DNA from: CAIOSQ01 sp044359885
Lineage (GTDB): Bacteria > Pseudomonadota > Alphaproteobacteria > CACIAM-22H2
NCBI GenBank assembly: GCA_044359885.1
Contig: JBIKLI010000102.1
Coordinates: forward strand, 1-12,825
Length of the DNA: 12,825 bases
Direction: 5' to 3'
Both the position numbers and the translations under genes were made by a program. The notes under the pieces are model-generated. The model did not search any database. It was not told where the DNA came from and saw nothing but the letters and a program-made list of their open reading frames with translations. This document shows, piece after piece, positions 1 to 5,824 of the stretch; position 1 is the first letter of the stretch, and each line of letters opens with the position of its first letter.

Positions 1-324
1 CCGGCCGGCGGCGGCGGCTTCTTCCGCCTGCTGCCCTATGCGGCATCGCGCTGGGCGATCGCGCGGCTGAACCGCGTCGAAGGCACGTCCTGCATCTTCT
101 ACTTCCATCCCTGGGAGATCGATCCGGGGCAGCCGCGCGTTGCGGGCCTGAATGCGCGCAGCCGCTGGCGCCACTATCTCAACCTGGACCGGATGGCGCC
201 GCGGCTGGAACGTCTGCTGCGGGATTTCGCCTGGGACCGGCTGGATCGCGCCTACGCCGAGGCGCTCGATGCCCCGCAGGATGTGCCGATCTGGGGTCCC
301 CGCCACGCGCGACGGGCAGCCTGA
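1..324 (+). CDS. Polysaccharide deacetylase, XrtA/PEP-CTERM locus type, C-terminal part (5' end outside window)
   Basis: Frame 1 is open from the window edge to a TGA at 322-324, giving 107 C-terminal residues. It reads GGGFFRLLPYAASRWAI, then FYFHPWEIDPGQPR, then RHYLNLDRMAPRLERLL. These are the hallmarks of the C-terminal DUF3473 region of the deacetylases found in exosortase A (XrtA/PEP-CTERM) exopolysaccharide loci. The family removes acetyl groups from N-acetylated sugars of an exported polysaccharide through an N-terminal NodB-like domain, which is not in view, so its metal ligands cannot be checked. The stop codon lies inside a 10-bp hairpin (312-336). The next gene, a tRNA, is on the opposite strand and convergent. 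Family assignment is confident; membership of a complete XrtA locus would need the sequence to the left. Confidence 0.85.
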   Translation, partial: PAGGGGFFRLLPYAASRWAIARLNRVEGTSCIFYFHPWEIDPGQPRVAGLNARSRWRHYLNLDRMAPRLERLLRDFAWDRLDRAYAEALDAPQDVPIWGPRHARRAA

Positions 325-336
325 ATGGCTGCCCGT
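312..336. terminator. Bidirectional hairpin between convergent genes
   Basis: ACGGGCAGCC at 312-321 pairs perfectly with GGCTGCCCGT at 327-336 around a 5-nt loop (10 bp). It spans the deacetylase stop codon and lies just past the 3' end of the minus-strand tRNA, so it could end transcription from both sides. Neither side has a T-run, so it is not a classical intrinsic terminator; it may act as a 3'-end stabiliser or pause site. Confidence 0.45.
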
Positions 337-357
337 GTCGTCGTCCATGCGGAGGAA

Positions 358-432
358 TGGTGGGCGCTACAGGGATTGAACCTGTGACCCCTTCCATGTC
401 AAGGAAGTGCTCTCCCGCTGAGCTAAGCGCCC
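358..432 (-). tRNA. tRNA-Val (anticodon GAC)
   Basis: The reverse strand folds as a full cloverleaf. The acceptor GGGCGCU (5' end at 432) pairs with AGCGCCC. The D-arm region is AGCUCAGCGGGAGAGC. The anticodon stem CUUCC/GGAAG encloses loop UUGACAU with anticodon GAC. The T-arm ACAGG-UUCAAUC-CCUGU is perfect. The discriminator A (361) is followed by an encoded CCA (358-360). Length is 75 nt with CCA. GAC reads the GUC and GUU valine codons, and GUC is heavily used in this GC-rich genome. The gene converges on the deacetylase and has its own promoter just upstream. Confidence 0.97.
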
Positions 433-447
433 GCAAGAACGCGGCGG

Positions 448-476
448 ACTATATCCGGCGTCGCCGCGAAATCAAG
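448..476 (-). promoter_or_regulatory. Promoter of tRNA-Val
   Basis: On the minus strand a -35 element CTTGAT (476-471) is followed after 17 nt by a -10 element TATAGT (453-448), close to the alphaproteobacterial sigma-70 pattern CTTGAC-N17-TATANT. The predicted start near 441 leaves a leader of about 8-9 nt before the tRNA 5' end at 432, as expected for a tRNA transcription unit. Confidence 0.7.
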
Positions 477-525
477 CATCGCGACCGTTGAATTCGCCGG
501 GCGACGCGGCGATGTTCGGCCGGGC

Positions 526-1410
526 ATGGATACCGGTCCATACGGCGACCCGCTCGACCCACCTTATCTCGTCCTGGCGCCGCGCGCCGAGACGGCACCG
601 GTGGTGTTCGCCTCGCCGCATTCGGGGAACGTCTACCCGCCCGACTTCGTCCGCCAGGCGCGGCTCGACGCGGTCGGGTTGCGGCGCTCCGAGGATGCCT
701 TCATCGACGCCCTCTTCGACGCCGCGCCGAGACTGGGCATGCCGCTGCTCAAGGCGCGCTTCCCGCGCGCCTATGTGGACGCCAATCGCGGGCCATGGGA
801 ACTGGATCCCGGCATGTTCTGCGACCGCCTGCCCGACTATGTCGACCGCGCGAGCCCCCGCGCCGCCGCGGGGCTCGGCACCATCGCGCGCGTCGTCGCC
901 GACGGCGCGGAGATCTACGACGGCAAGCTGCGCTTCGCGGACGTCAAGCGGCGGATCGAGTCGCTCTACATGCCGTATCACGCGGCCCTGGCGGCGCTGC
1001 TCGACGGCGCCTTCCAGAGATGGTCGCGCTGCCTGCTCGTCGACTGCCACTCCATGCCGTCCACGGCCGCGCATGGCGCCGGCGGAACCCGGCCCGACAT
1101 CGTGCTTGGCGACTGCCATGGCAACAGTTGCGACAGCGCGATCACGGCGCTTGCGGAGAAGCGCCTGCGCGCGCTCGGCTACCTTGTCGCGCGCAACGAT
1201 CCCTATGCCGGCGGCTTCACGACGCGCCGCCACGGGCGGCCGGCGCAAGGGCGCCATGCGCTGCAGATCGAGATCAATCGCGGTCTCTACATGGACGAGG
1301 CAAGCATGGAACCGCGCGGCTATTTCGCGACGCTGGCCGGTCATCTGGAGACGCTGATGTCGGCGCTGCGCGACCACATGTCGGCCGGACCGCTCGAGGC
1401 CGGGGCATGA
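526..1410 (+). CDS. N-formylglutamate amidohydrolase family protein
   Basis: 294 residues, the usual size for the N-formylglutamate amidohydrolase family (COG3741), metal-dependent hydrolases that release formate from N-formyl-L-glutamate in one route of histidine breakdown. Recognisable blocks in order: ASPHSGNVYPPDF (29-41), RAYVDANRGPWELD (81-94), LVDCHSMPS (171-179), DIVLGDCHGNSCD (191-203), NDPYAGGF (224-231) and QIEINRGLYMDE (247-258). The PHSG, DCHS and late Glu/Asn segments are the expected catalytic and metal-binding neighbourhood. The ATG at 526 is the first good start in frame, but there is no clear Shine-Dalgarno sequence, so the start is uncertain. No other hut gene is nearby, and many members of this family lie outside hut operons, so the true substrate is open. 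An sRNA gene on the other strand ends immediately downstream. Confidence 0.88.
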   Translation: MDTGPYGDPLDPPYLVLAPRAETAPVVFASPHSGNVYPPDFVRQARLDAVGLRRSEDAFIDALFDAAPRLGMPLLKARFPRAYVDANRGPWELDPGMFCDRLPDYVDRASPRAAAGLGTIARVVADGAEIYDGKLRFADVKRRIESLYMPYHAALAALLDGAFQRWSRCLLVDCHSMPSTAAHGAGGTRPDIVLGDCHGNSCDSAITALAEKRLRALGYLVARNDPYAGGFTTRRHGRPAQGRHALQIEINRGLYMDEASMEPRGYFATLAGHLETLMSALRDHMSAGPLEAGA

Positions 1411-1421
1411 GCGCACCGGGC

Positions 1422-1453
1422 AAAAAAAGGGGCCGCATCTTGCGACGCGGCCC
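1422..1453 (-). terminator. Intrinsic terminator of the alpha-r8 sRNA
   Basis: Read on the minus strand, GGGCCGCGUC pairs over 10 bp (one G-U wobble) with GAUGCGGCCC, capped by a GCAA tetraloop of the GNRA class. One C and seven consecutive U residues (1428-1422) follow. The U-run is on the minus-strand side only, so it terminates leftward transcription. It sits 12 bp past the amidohydrolase stop and could also fold in that rightward transcript, but without a U-tract. Confidence 0.9.
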
Positions 1454-1522
1454 AAGTCTAGGGAGGAAACGCCCAGGAAGCAGCGAGGTGCCGCTTCCGG
1501 TGCGGCACCAAACGATGCCGCA
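1422..1522 (-). ncRNA. mmgR: Alpha-r8 family small RNA (MmgR / Rfam suhB type)
   Basis: A minus-strand transcript of about 100 nt is predicted between the promoter near 1529-1557 and the terminator at 1422-1453. Its central stretch is UUUCCUCCCU (1469-1460) preceded by UGGGCG; this anti-Shine-Dalgarno-like decamer is the conserved unpaired core I know for the alpha-r8 family. A 5' hairpin GGTGCCGC/GCGGCACC (1487-1494 with 1502-1509, 7-nt loop) precedes the core, and a strong intrinsic terminator follows. In Sinorhizobium meliloti MmgR base-pairs with mRNAs and limits PHB granule accumulation, affecting phasins; expression responds to nitrogen status and to the PHB regulator AniA/PhaR. Family membership is from recognition of the core and architecture; the 5' end is inferred from the promoter and could be nearer 1510. 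There is no convincing ORF inside. Confidence 0.83.
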
Positions 1523-1548
1523 ATGCACAATGTATATGCTGCATCGCA
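1516..1548. promoter_or_regulatory. Paired TGC-rich operator-like boxes over the sRNA promoter
   Basis: Two 12-bp boxes match the same pattern TGCNGCANNGCA on the plus strand: TGCCGCAATGCA at 1516-1527 and TGCTGCATCGCA at 1537-1548. They start 21 bp apart, two helical turns, so they face the same side of the DNA. One lies in the -35/-10 spacer and the other over the predicted transcription start, a layout expected of a repressor. TGC-rich sites of this kind are bound by PhaR/AniA, the PHB-responsive repressor of alphaproteobacteria; that assignment is inference. Confidence 0.5.
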
Positions 1549-1557
1549 AAAAGCAAG
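1529..1557 (-). promoter_or_regulatory. Candidate promoter of the sRNA
   Basis: On the minus strand CTTGCT (1557-1552) is followed after 17 nt by TACATT (1534-1529), with an overlapping alternative -10 TATACA (1536-1531) at a shorter spacing. This fits the alphaproteobacterial CTTGAC-N17 pattern loosely and puts the start near 1522. The short AT-rich island is conspicuous in this GC-rich surround. Two TGC boxes overlap it. Confidence 0.55.
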
Positions 1558-1636
1558 GGGCGTTCGGAGAATTGCCCGGGGAATTCGGGGACGCGGTCGG
1601 CTTGCCGCCAGCGGCGGCCCGCGCGCAGGCCAGCCC

Positions 1637-2770
1637 GTGACGCCGACAGCTCCCGTCGCGGCCGAACTCGCGATCTCCGGCGAGACCGCCCGGCTCGCCG
1701 CCCGGGGCGCCTGGACCCTCCGCGCCGCCGCCGAAATCGAGGCGGCATTGCCGCCCAGCCCCCCCACCTCCGTGGGCCGGCTGTCCATCGACACCGGCGG
1801 GATCGCGACCATGGATACGGTCGGCGCCGTGATGCTGGCGCGCTGGCTGCGGCCCCTGGTGCGCGCCGGCGCGCGGATCGAATTCGCGGCCGGCAATCCC
1901 GCGCATCACGCGCTGATCCGCCGTGTCCAGCTGTCGGAGCGCAAGCCGCTCGCGCGCCCCGCCATTCCGGTGCTGATCCAGATCGCGGCGCGCGTCGGCG
2001 CGGGCACCTTCTCGTCGCTCGCCGCGGCGCGCGACCTGCTGGCCTTCCTGGGGCTGGTCACGACCACGCTGGCCGGCTCGTTCCTGCGTCCGGGCCGGCT
2101 GCGGTTCCGCGCGATCGTCGCGCATGTCGAACGCATCGGGCTGCATGCGCTGCCGATCCTGGGGCTGCTGTCGTTCCTGATCGGGGTCGTCCTCGCCTAT
2201 CAGGGCGCCGATCAGCTGCGCGTCTACGGGGCCGAGATCTTCACCGTCAATCTGCTCGGGGTGTCGATCCTGCGCGAACTGGGGGGCCTGATGACCGCCA
2301 TCCTGGTCGCCGGCCGGTCCGGCAGCGCCTTCACCGCCGAGATCGGCACCATGCGGGTCAACGAGGAGGTGGATGCGATGCGGACCATGGGCCTCGACCC
2401 GGTCGAGGTCCTGGTCCTGCCGCGGCTGCTGGCGATGATCGTGGCACTGCCCCTGCTCACGCTCTACGCCAATCTCGTCGCGCTCGCCGGCGGCGGCGTC
2501 ATGGTCGTCGCGACGCTCGACATCGGCATCGGCCAGTTCCTCGCCCAGCTCGGCGACGCGGTGACGCTTTCGACATTCTGGATGGGCATGGTCAAGGCGC
2601 CGGTCTTCGCCGCGCTGATCGGCCTGGTCGGCTGCTACGAGGGGCTCCAGGTCTCGGGCAGCGCCGAAAGCGTCGGCCGCCGCACCACGCGGTCGGTGGT
2701 CGAGGCGATCTTCCTGGTCATCGTCGCGGATGCCGCGTTCTCCATCCTCTTCGCGCAGCTGGGGCTGTGA
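1637..2770 (+). CDS. mlaE: MlaE-type ABC permease with N-terminal STAS domain
   Basis: 377 residues from a GTG at 1637. The in-frame ATG at 1523 is rejected because the added stretch overlaps the sRNA promoter and is basic and low-complexity. Residues about 10-100 look like a STAS domain (RLSIDTGGIATMDTVGAVML), with Thr61 where phosphorylatable STAS domains have Ser. Residues about 155-375 form the MlaE permease: several hydrophobic segments and the motif ELGGLMTAILVAGRSGSAF followed by EIGTMRVNEEVDAMRTMGLDP (214-254). It is the inner-membrane component of an Mla-type lipid transporter working with MlaF and MlaD encoded downstream. In E. coli the STAS protein MlaB is separate; fusion to MlaE is a common alternative. 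The stop overlaps the mlaF GTG (GTGA, 2767-2770). No clear Shine-Dalgarno sequence or promoter is visible before it. Confidence 0.9.
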   Translation: MTPTAPVAAELAISGETARLAARGAWTLRAAAEIEAALPPSPPTSVGRLSIDTGGIATMDTVGAVMLARWLRPLVRAGARIEFAAGNPAHHALIRRVQLSERKPLARPAIPVLIQIAARVGAGTFSSLAAARDLLAFLGLVTTTLAGSFLRPGRLRFRAIVAHVERIGLHALPILGLLSFLIGVVLAYQGADQLRVYGAEIFTVNLLGVSILRELGGLMTAILVAGRSGSAFTAEIGTMRVNEEVDAMRTMGLDPVEVLVLPRLLAMIVALPLLTLYANLVALAGGGVMVVATLDIGIGQFLAQLGDAVTLSTFWMGMVKAPVFAALIGLVGCYEGLQVSGSAESVGRRTTRSVVEAIFLVIVADAAFSILFAQLGL

Positions 2771-3531
2771 CGGTGACCGACCCGATCGTCCAGCTGCGCG
2801 GCATCGTGACCCGCTTCGGCCCCCAGACGATCCATGACGGCCTCGATCTCGACATCCGTCGCGGCGAGGTCCTGGGCGTGGTCGGGGGTTCGGGGACGGG
2901 CAAGTCGGTGCTGCTGCGCACGATCATCGGGCTCAAGCGTCCCGAGGGCGGCAGCGTCGAGATCTTCGGCCGCCCGTTTCCGCGCAGTTCCACCGCCGCG
3001 CGGGCGATCCAGGCGCGCTGGGGCGTTCTGTTCCAGAACGGGGCCTTGTTCTCGGCCCTGACCGTCGCGCAGAACGTGCGCGTGCCGTTCCTCGAGCATA
3101 CGCGCCTCGACCCCAAGCTGGTGGGCGAACTGATCCGGGTGAAGATCGACATGGCGGGCCTGCCGCCGGAAGCGGGCGCCAAATATCCGTCCGAGCTGTC
3201 GGGGGGGATGCGCAAGCGTGCGGCGCTGGCGCGGGCGCTGGCGCTGGATCCGGAGATCCTGTTCCTGGACGAACCGACCGCCGGTCTCGACCCCATCTCC
3301 GCGGCGGCGTTCGACGGGCTGATCCGCGAATTGCAGCGCGCGCTGGGCCTGACCGTGGTCGTCGTCACCCACGACCTCGACACCCTGGTCACGATCACCG
3401 ACCGCATTGCGGTACTGGTGGACAAACGTATTATCGTCGCGCCGCTGGCGGATCATCTGGCGAACCCCCATCCCTGGATCCGCTCCTACTTCCACGGACC
3501 GCGCGGACGCGCCGCGCGCCACGAGCCCTGA
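2767..3531 (+). CDS. mlaF: MlaF-type ABC transporter ATPase
   Basis: 254 residues with a complete ATPase: Walker A GGSGTGKS (40-47), Q-loop Gln90 in VLFQNGALF, signature LSGGM (144-148), Walker B ILFLDEP (164-170) with catalytic Glu169, D-loop AGLDP, and H-loop His202 in VVVTHDLDT. LSGGMRKR and QNGALF are typical of MlaF and other MCE-linked ATPases. It energises movement of phospholipids between the inner membrane and the MCE protein, with the permease encoded just upstream. The GTG start at 2767 overlaps the permease stop by 4 bp, implying translational coupling; a second GTG at 2773 is possible. A 16-nt gap separates it from mlaD. Confidence 0.95.
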   Translation: MTVTDPIVQLRGIVTRFGPQTIHDGLDLDIRRGEVLGVVGGSGTGKSVLLRTIIGLKRPEGGSVEIFGRPFPRSSTAARAIQARWGVLFQNGALFSALTVAQNVRVPFLEHTRLDPKLVGELIRVKIDMAGLPPEAGAKYPSELSGGMRKRAALARALALDPEILFLDEPTAGLDPISAAAFDGLIRELQRALGLTVVVVTHDLDTLVTITDRIAVLVDKRIIVAPLADHLANPHPWIRSYFHGPRGRAARHEP

Positions 3532-3547
3532 GGCCGATCCGCCGATC

Positions 3548-4561
3548 ATGGAGAACCGAGCCAACTACACTCTCGTCGGCGGCTTCGTCCTCGCCGTGAT
3601 CTTCGTCGGCATCGCCTTCGTGGTCTGGCTGGCAGGAGTCGAGCTCAAGCAGGAGCGGACGCTGTACCAGATCTATTTCCGCGGTTCCGTCGCCGGTCTG
3701 TCGGAGGGATCGACGGTGCGGCTGCGCGGCGTGCCGGTGGGAACCGTGACCCGCATCGCGATCGATCCCGCGAATGTCGAGATCATCGAGGTCACGGTCG
3801 CGATCCGGCCGGGCACGCCGATCAAGACCGATACCGTGGCTTCGCTCGCGGCGCAGGGCATCACCGGGCTGGTCCATGTCAACCTCACCGGCGGCAGCAA
3901 CGCCGCCCCGCCGCTGACGCCGCGCGACGGCCGTCGCTACGCGGTGATCGCCTCGGTCCAGTCGACCCTCGACCGGCTGGTCGAGGAGGCGCCCAACATG
4001 ATCGCGACCGCCAACACGATCGCGCTGCAGACCGCCAAGCTGTTCAGCGACGAGAACATCGCCCGGGTCGGGCGCATCCTCGACCATGCGGAGAACGTCG
4101 CCGCGGGCGTGGCCGCGCAGCGCGGCCAGATCGAACCCTTCCTCGGCGAGGCCCGGCTGGCGCTGGAGACGGTGCAGTGGCTGGTCCTGGACGCGCGGGA
4201 CTCGATCGGCCGGCTGGAAAAGGACGCCGCCGGCACGCTCGGCGACGCCCGGACACTGATGCGCGGCACCGAACGGATCGTCACCGGTCTTCAGCCGTCG
4301 GTCGCCGACCTGCGCCAGGGCGCCCAGAGCCTCGCAAGACTGTCAAGGGAACTGGAGGGCATCGTGCAGGACGGCTCGGCGCCGACGCGCAGCTTCCTCG
4401 AGGGCGGCCTCTACGAATTCTCCCAGTTCGTCGTCGAGGCCCGCCAGCTGGTCGCGGCGCTGCAGCGCCTGTCGCTGCTGTTCGAACGCGACCCCGCGCG
4501 GTTCATGTTCGGCGACCAGTCGCGCGGCTTCGACCCCGCGCGCCAGGCGCCCGCGCCATGA
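3548..4561 (+). CDS. mlaD: MlaD / MCE-domain lipid-binding protein
   Basis: 337 residues from the ATG at 3548; a longer in-frame reading would run back into mlaF and is unlikely. One transmembrane anchor spans about residues 8-30 (YTLVGGFVLAVIFVGIAFVV), preceded by a short MENRAN cytoplasmic tip. An MCE domain follows at about 37-118, with YFRGSVAGLSEGSTVRLRG, VPVGTVTRI and LAAQGITGLVHVNL. The remaining C-terminal half is long, helical and rich in Ala, Leu and Arg. MlaD alone is shorter in E. coli (about 180 residues), so this is the extended-tail form, possibly reaching further across the periplasm. It would form a periplasmic ring bound to MlaF/MlaE. The stop overlaps the next start (ATGA, 4558-4561). 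Confidence 0.93.
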   Translation: MENRANYTLVGGFVLAVIFVGIAFVVWLAGVELKQERTLYQIYFRGSVAGLSEGSTVRLRGVPVGTVTRIAIDPANVEIIEVTVAIRPGTPIKTDTVASLAAQGITGLVHVNLTGGSNAAPPLTPRDGRRYAVIASVQSTLDRLVEEAPNMIATANTIALQTAKLFSDENIARVGRILDHAENVAAGVAAQRGQIEPFLGEARLALETVQWLVLDARDSIGRLEKDAAGTLGDARTLMRGTERIVTGLQPSVADLRQGAQSLARLSRELEGIVQDGSAPTRSFLEGGLYEFSQFVVEARQLVAALQRLSLLFERDPARFMFGDQSRGFDPARQAPAP

Positions 4562-5184
4562 CGATCTCGCGCCGCGCCGCCCTGCTGACCCCGATCGGGG
4601 CCAGCCTCGCCGGCTGCGCCGGCCTGCTCCCCGGCCAGGGCGATCCACCGCAGCTCTACACGCTGACGCCGAAGACCACCTTCGCGCCGGACATCCCGTC
4701 CGTCGCCTGGCAGCTCGTGGTCGAACAGCCGGTGGCGGCGGCCGGGCTGAACACCTCGCGCATCGCCCTGCAGCGCACGCCGGTCAGCCTGGACTATTTC
4801 GCGCGCGCCAACTGGAGCGACACGGCACCGGCGATGGTGCAGACGCTGATGGTCGAGAGCTTCGAAAGCTCGGGACGGATCCTCGCGGTGTCGCGCGAAT
4901 CCGTCCGCCTTCGGCCCGATTACCTGCTGCAGAGCGAACTGCGCGAATTCGCCGCGGAGTATTTTCCCGACCCCGCCCTGCCGCCCCTGGTCAGGGTGCG
5001 GCTGATCGCCAAGCTGGTCCGCACCCGGGATCGCTCGATCATCGGCGTCACCCAGGCGGAGCGCACCGAGCGCGCGGCCCGGCGCGACATGGCGGCGATC
5101 GTCCTCGCCTTCGACGAGGCACTGGGGGGCGTCCTGAAACGGGTCGTCGACTGGACGCTGCGCCAGCCCGGGGGGCCGCGGTGA
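4558..5184 (+). CDS. ABC transport auxiliary lipoprotein (PqiC-like)
   Basis: 208 residues. The N-terminus MTISRRAALLTPIGASLAGC has a lipobox L17-A-G-C20, so it is a predicted lipoprotein with Cys20 lipidated. The body (YTLTPKTTF, VVEQP, RIALQRTPVSLDYFARANWSD, PAMVQTLMVESFESSGRILAVSR, DYLLQSELREF) matches the ABC_trans_aux/PqiC family, found at the end of MCE operons and thought to link the MCE apparatus to the outer membrane. SRRAALL resembles a twin-arginine motif but lacks the usual Phe, so Tat export is uncertain. Start and stop overlap the neighbours by 4 bp on each side (ATGA with mlaD, GTGA with bolA). No MlaC-like periplasmic carrier is encoded here; this lipoprotein probably belongs to a carrier-independent arrangement. 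Confidence 0.9.
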   Translation: MTISRRAALLTPIGASLAGCAGLLPGQGDPPQLYTLTPKTTFAPDIPSVAWQLVVEQPVAAAGLNTSRIALQRTPVSLDYFARANWSDTAPAMVQTLMVESFESSGRILAVSRESVRLRPDYLLQSELREFAAEYFPDPALPPLVRVRLIAKLVRTRDRSIIGVTQAERTERAARRDMAAIVLAFDEALGGVLKRVVDWTLRQPGGPR

Positions 5185-5465
5185 GCGGCGCCGTCGCTGC
5201 CCGGATGCGCGCGAAGCTGGAAGCCGCCTTCGCGCCGGTCCGGCTGGAGATCCGCGACGATTCCCACAGCCACGCCGGGCATATGGGGGCACGACCGGAG
5301 GGCGAGACCCATTTCGCAGTCACCATCGTGTCGGCCGCCTTCGCCGGCCAGGGCCGGGTGGCGCGCCAGCGGCTTGTCTACGCCGCGCTCGCCGAGGAAC
5401 TCCGCGACCGGGTCCATGCGCTGCAGCTGCGCACGCTGGCGCCCGGCGAGGATCCGGGCCCCTGA
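5181..5465 (+). CDS. bolA: BolA family protein
   Basis: 94 residues, normal for the BolA family. Landmarks are DDSHSHAGH (26-34), ETHFAVTIVSAAFAG (42-56), VARQRLVYAALAEEL (60-74) and VHALQLRTLAP (78-88). His44 (in THF) and His79 (in VHAL) are at positions that can help hold a shared [2Fe-2S] cluster. BolA proteins are cytosolic partners of monothiol glutaredoxins in iron-sulfur and iron homeostasis, and some members bind DNA. The GTG start at 5181 overlaps the lipoprotein stop by 4 bp, so it is translated with the lipid-transport operon. No glutaredoxin gene is in the window. Identification is firm; whether it is the BolA/YrbA subtype linked to mla genes in enterobacteria is not decided. Confidence 0.92.
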   Translation: MSGAVAARMRAKLEAAFAPVRLEIRDDSHSHAGHMGARPEGETHFAVTIVSAAFAGQGRVARQRLVYAALAEELRDRVHALQLRTLAPGEDPGP

Positions 5466-5809
5466 CCCGAACCACGACCCGGCGACTGGCGCGCGCCGCC
5501 GCCGCCGCGGCGCTGGCGGCGCTCGCCATCCTCTCGCTGCTGCCCCGCGAGCGGATGGCCAGAACCGGAGCCGCCGGGTGGATCGAGCACGCGGTCGCCT
5601 ATGCCGGCACCATGAGCCTGCTGGCGATCGGTCACGCCGGACGGATCGTGCCGGTCTGCGCGGCGCTGATCGCCTATGCGGGGCTGCTCGAGATCGCACA
5701 GTTCCTCGCGCCGGGGCGCAGCCCCGGGATCCACGAATTCCTCGCCGGGGCCGCGGGGGCGCTGATCGTCGCGATCGCCGCCGCCGCGATCCGACGCCGC
5801 GGACGCTGA
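5462..5809 (+). CDS. VanZ-like small membrane protein, probable CTG start
   Basis: The VanZ-like features are GWIEHAVAYAGTMSLLAI, IAYAGLLEIAQFLAPGR, and a final hydrophobic stretch AAGALIVAIAAAAI before RRRGR. The only canonical start in frame (ATG 5555, 84 residues) would remove the first transmembrane segment, which is clearly present upstream (LARAAAAAALAALAILSLLP). A CTG at 5462 forms CTGA with the bolA stop, the same 4-base overlap used elsewhere in this operon, and gives 115 residues with four hydrophobic segments. The usual polar residues after the PGR motif are altered (HEFLAGAAG). VanZ family members are membrane proteins of mostly unknown role; VanZ itself gives teicoplanin resistance. 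The family call is good; the start is inferred. Confidence 0.72.
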   Translation: MTRTTTRRLARAAAAAALAALAILSLLPRERMARTGAAGWIEHAVAYAGTMSLLAIGHAGRIVPVCAALIAYAGLLEIAQFLAPGRSPGIHEFLAGAAGALIVAIAAAAIRRRGR

Positions 5810-5824
5810 CCGCGACGCGCCGGC

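Noticed and set aside
1523..1636. N-terminal extension of mlaE from the ATG at 1523
   Set aside because: It overlaps the sRNA promoter and operator-like boxes, encodes a basic low-complexity stretch, and is not needed for the STAS domain, which starts after the GTG at 1637.
472..1896. 474-residue minus-strand ORF covering the amidohydrolase and the sRNA region
   Set aside because: It is antisense to a well-recognised protein family, spans intergenic DNA and an sRNA terminator, and has low-complexity Arg/Ala composition typical of GC-rich shadow frames.
4558..4617. Twin-arginine (Tat) export of the lipoprotein
   Set aside because: SRRAALL contains two arginines but lacks the consensus Phe; the ordinary lipobox LAGC explains the N-terminus equally well.
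5361..5378. BolA with a lost key histidine (RQR instead of RHR)
   Set aside because: The residues usually credited with cluster binding are the His in the THF and VHAL segments, and both are present (His44 and His79).
5797..5815. Possible terminator between the convergent VanZ-like gene and aroB
   Set aside because: Only a 5-bp stem (CGCGG/CCGCG) with no T-run; not distinguishable from chance in this base composition.
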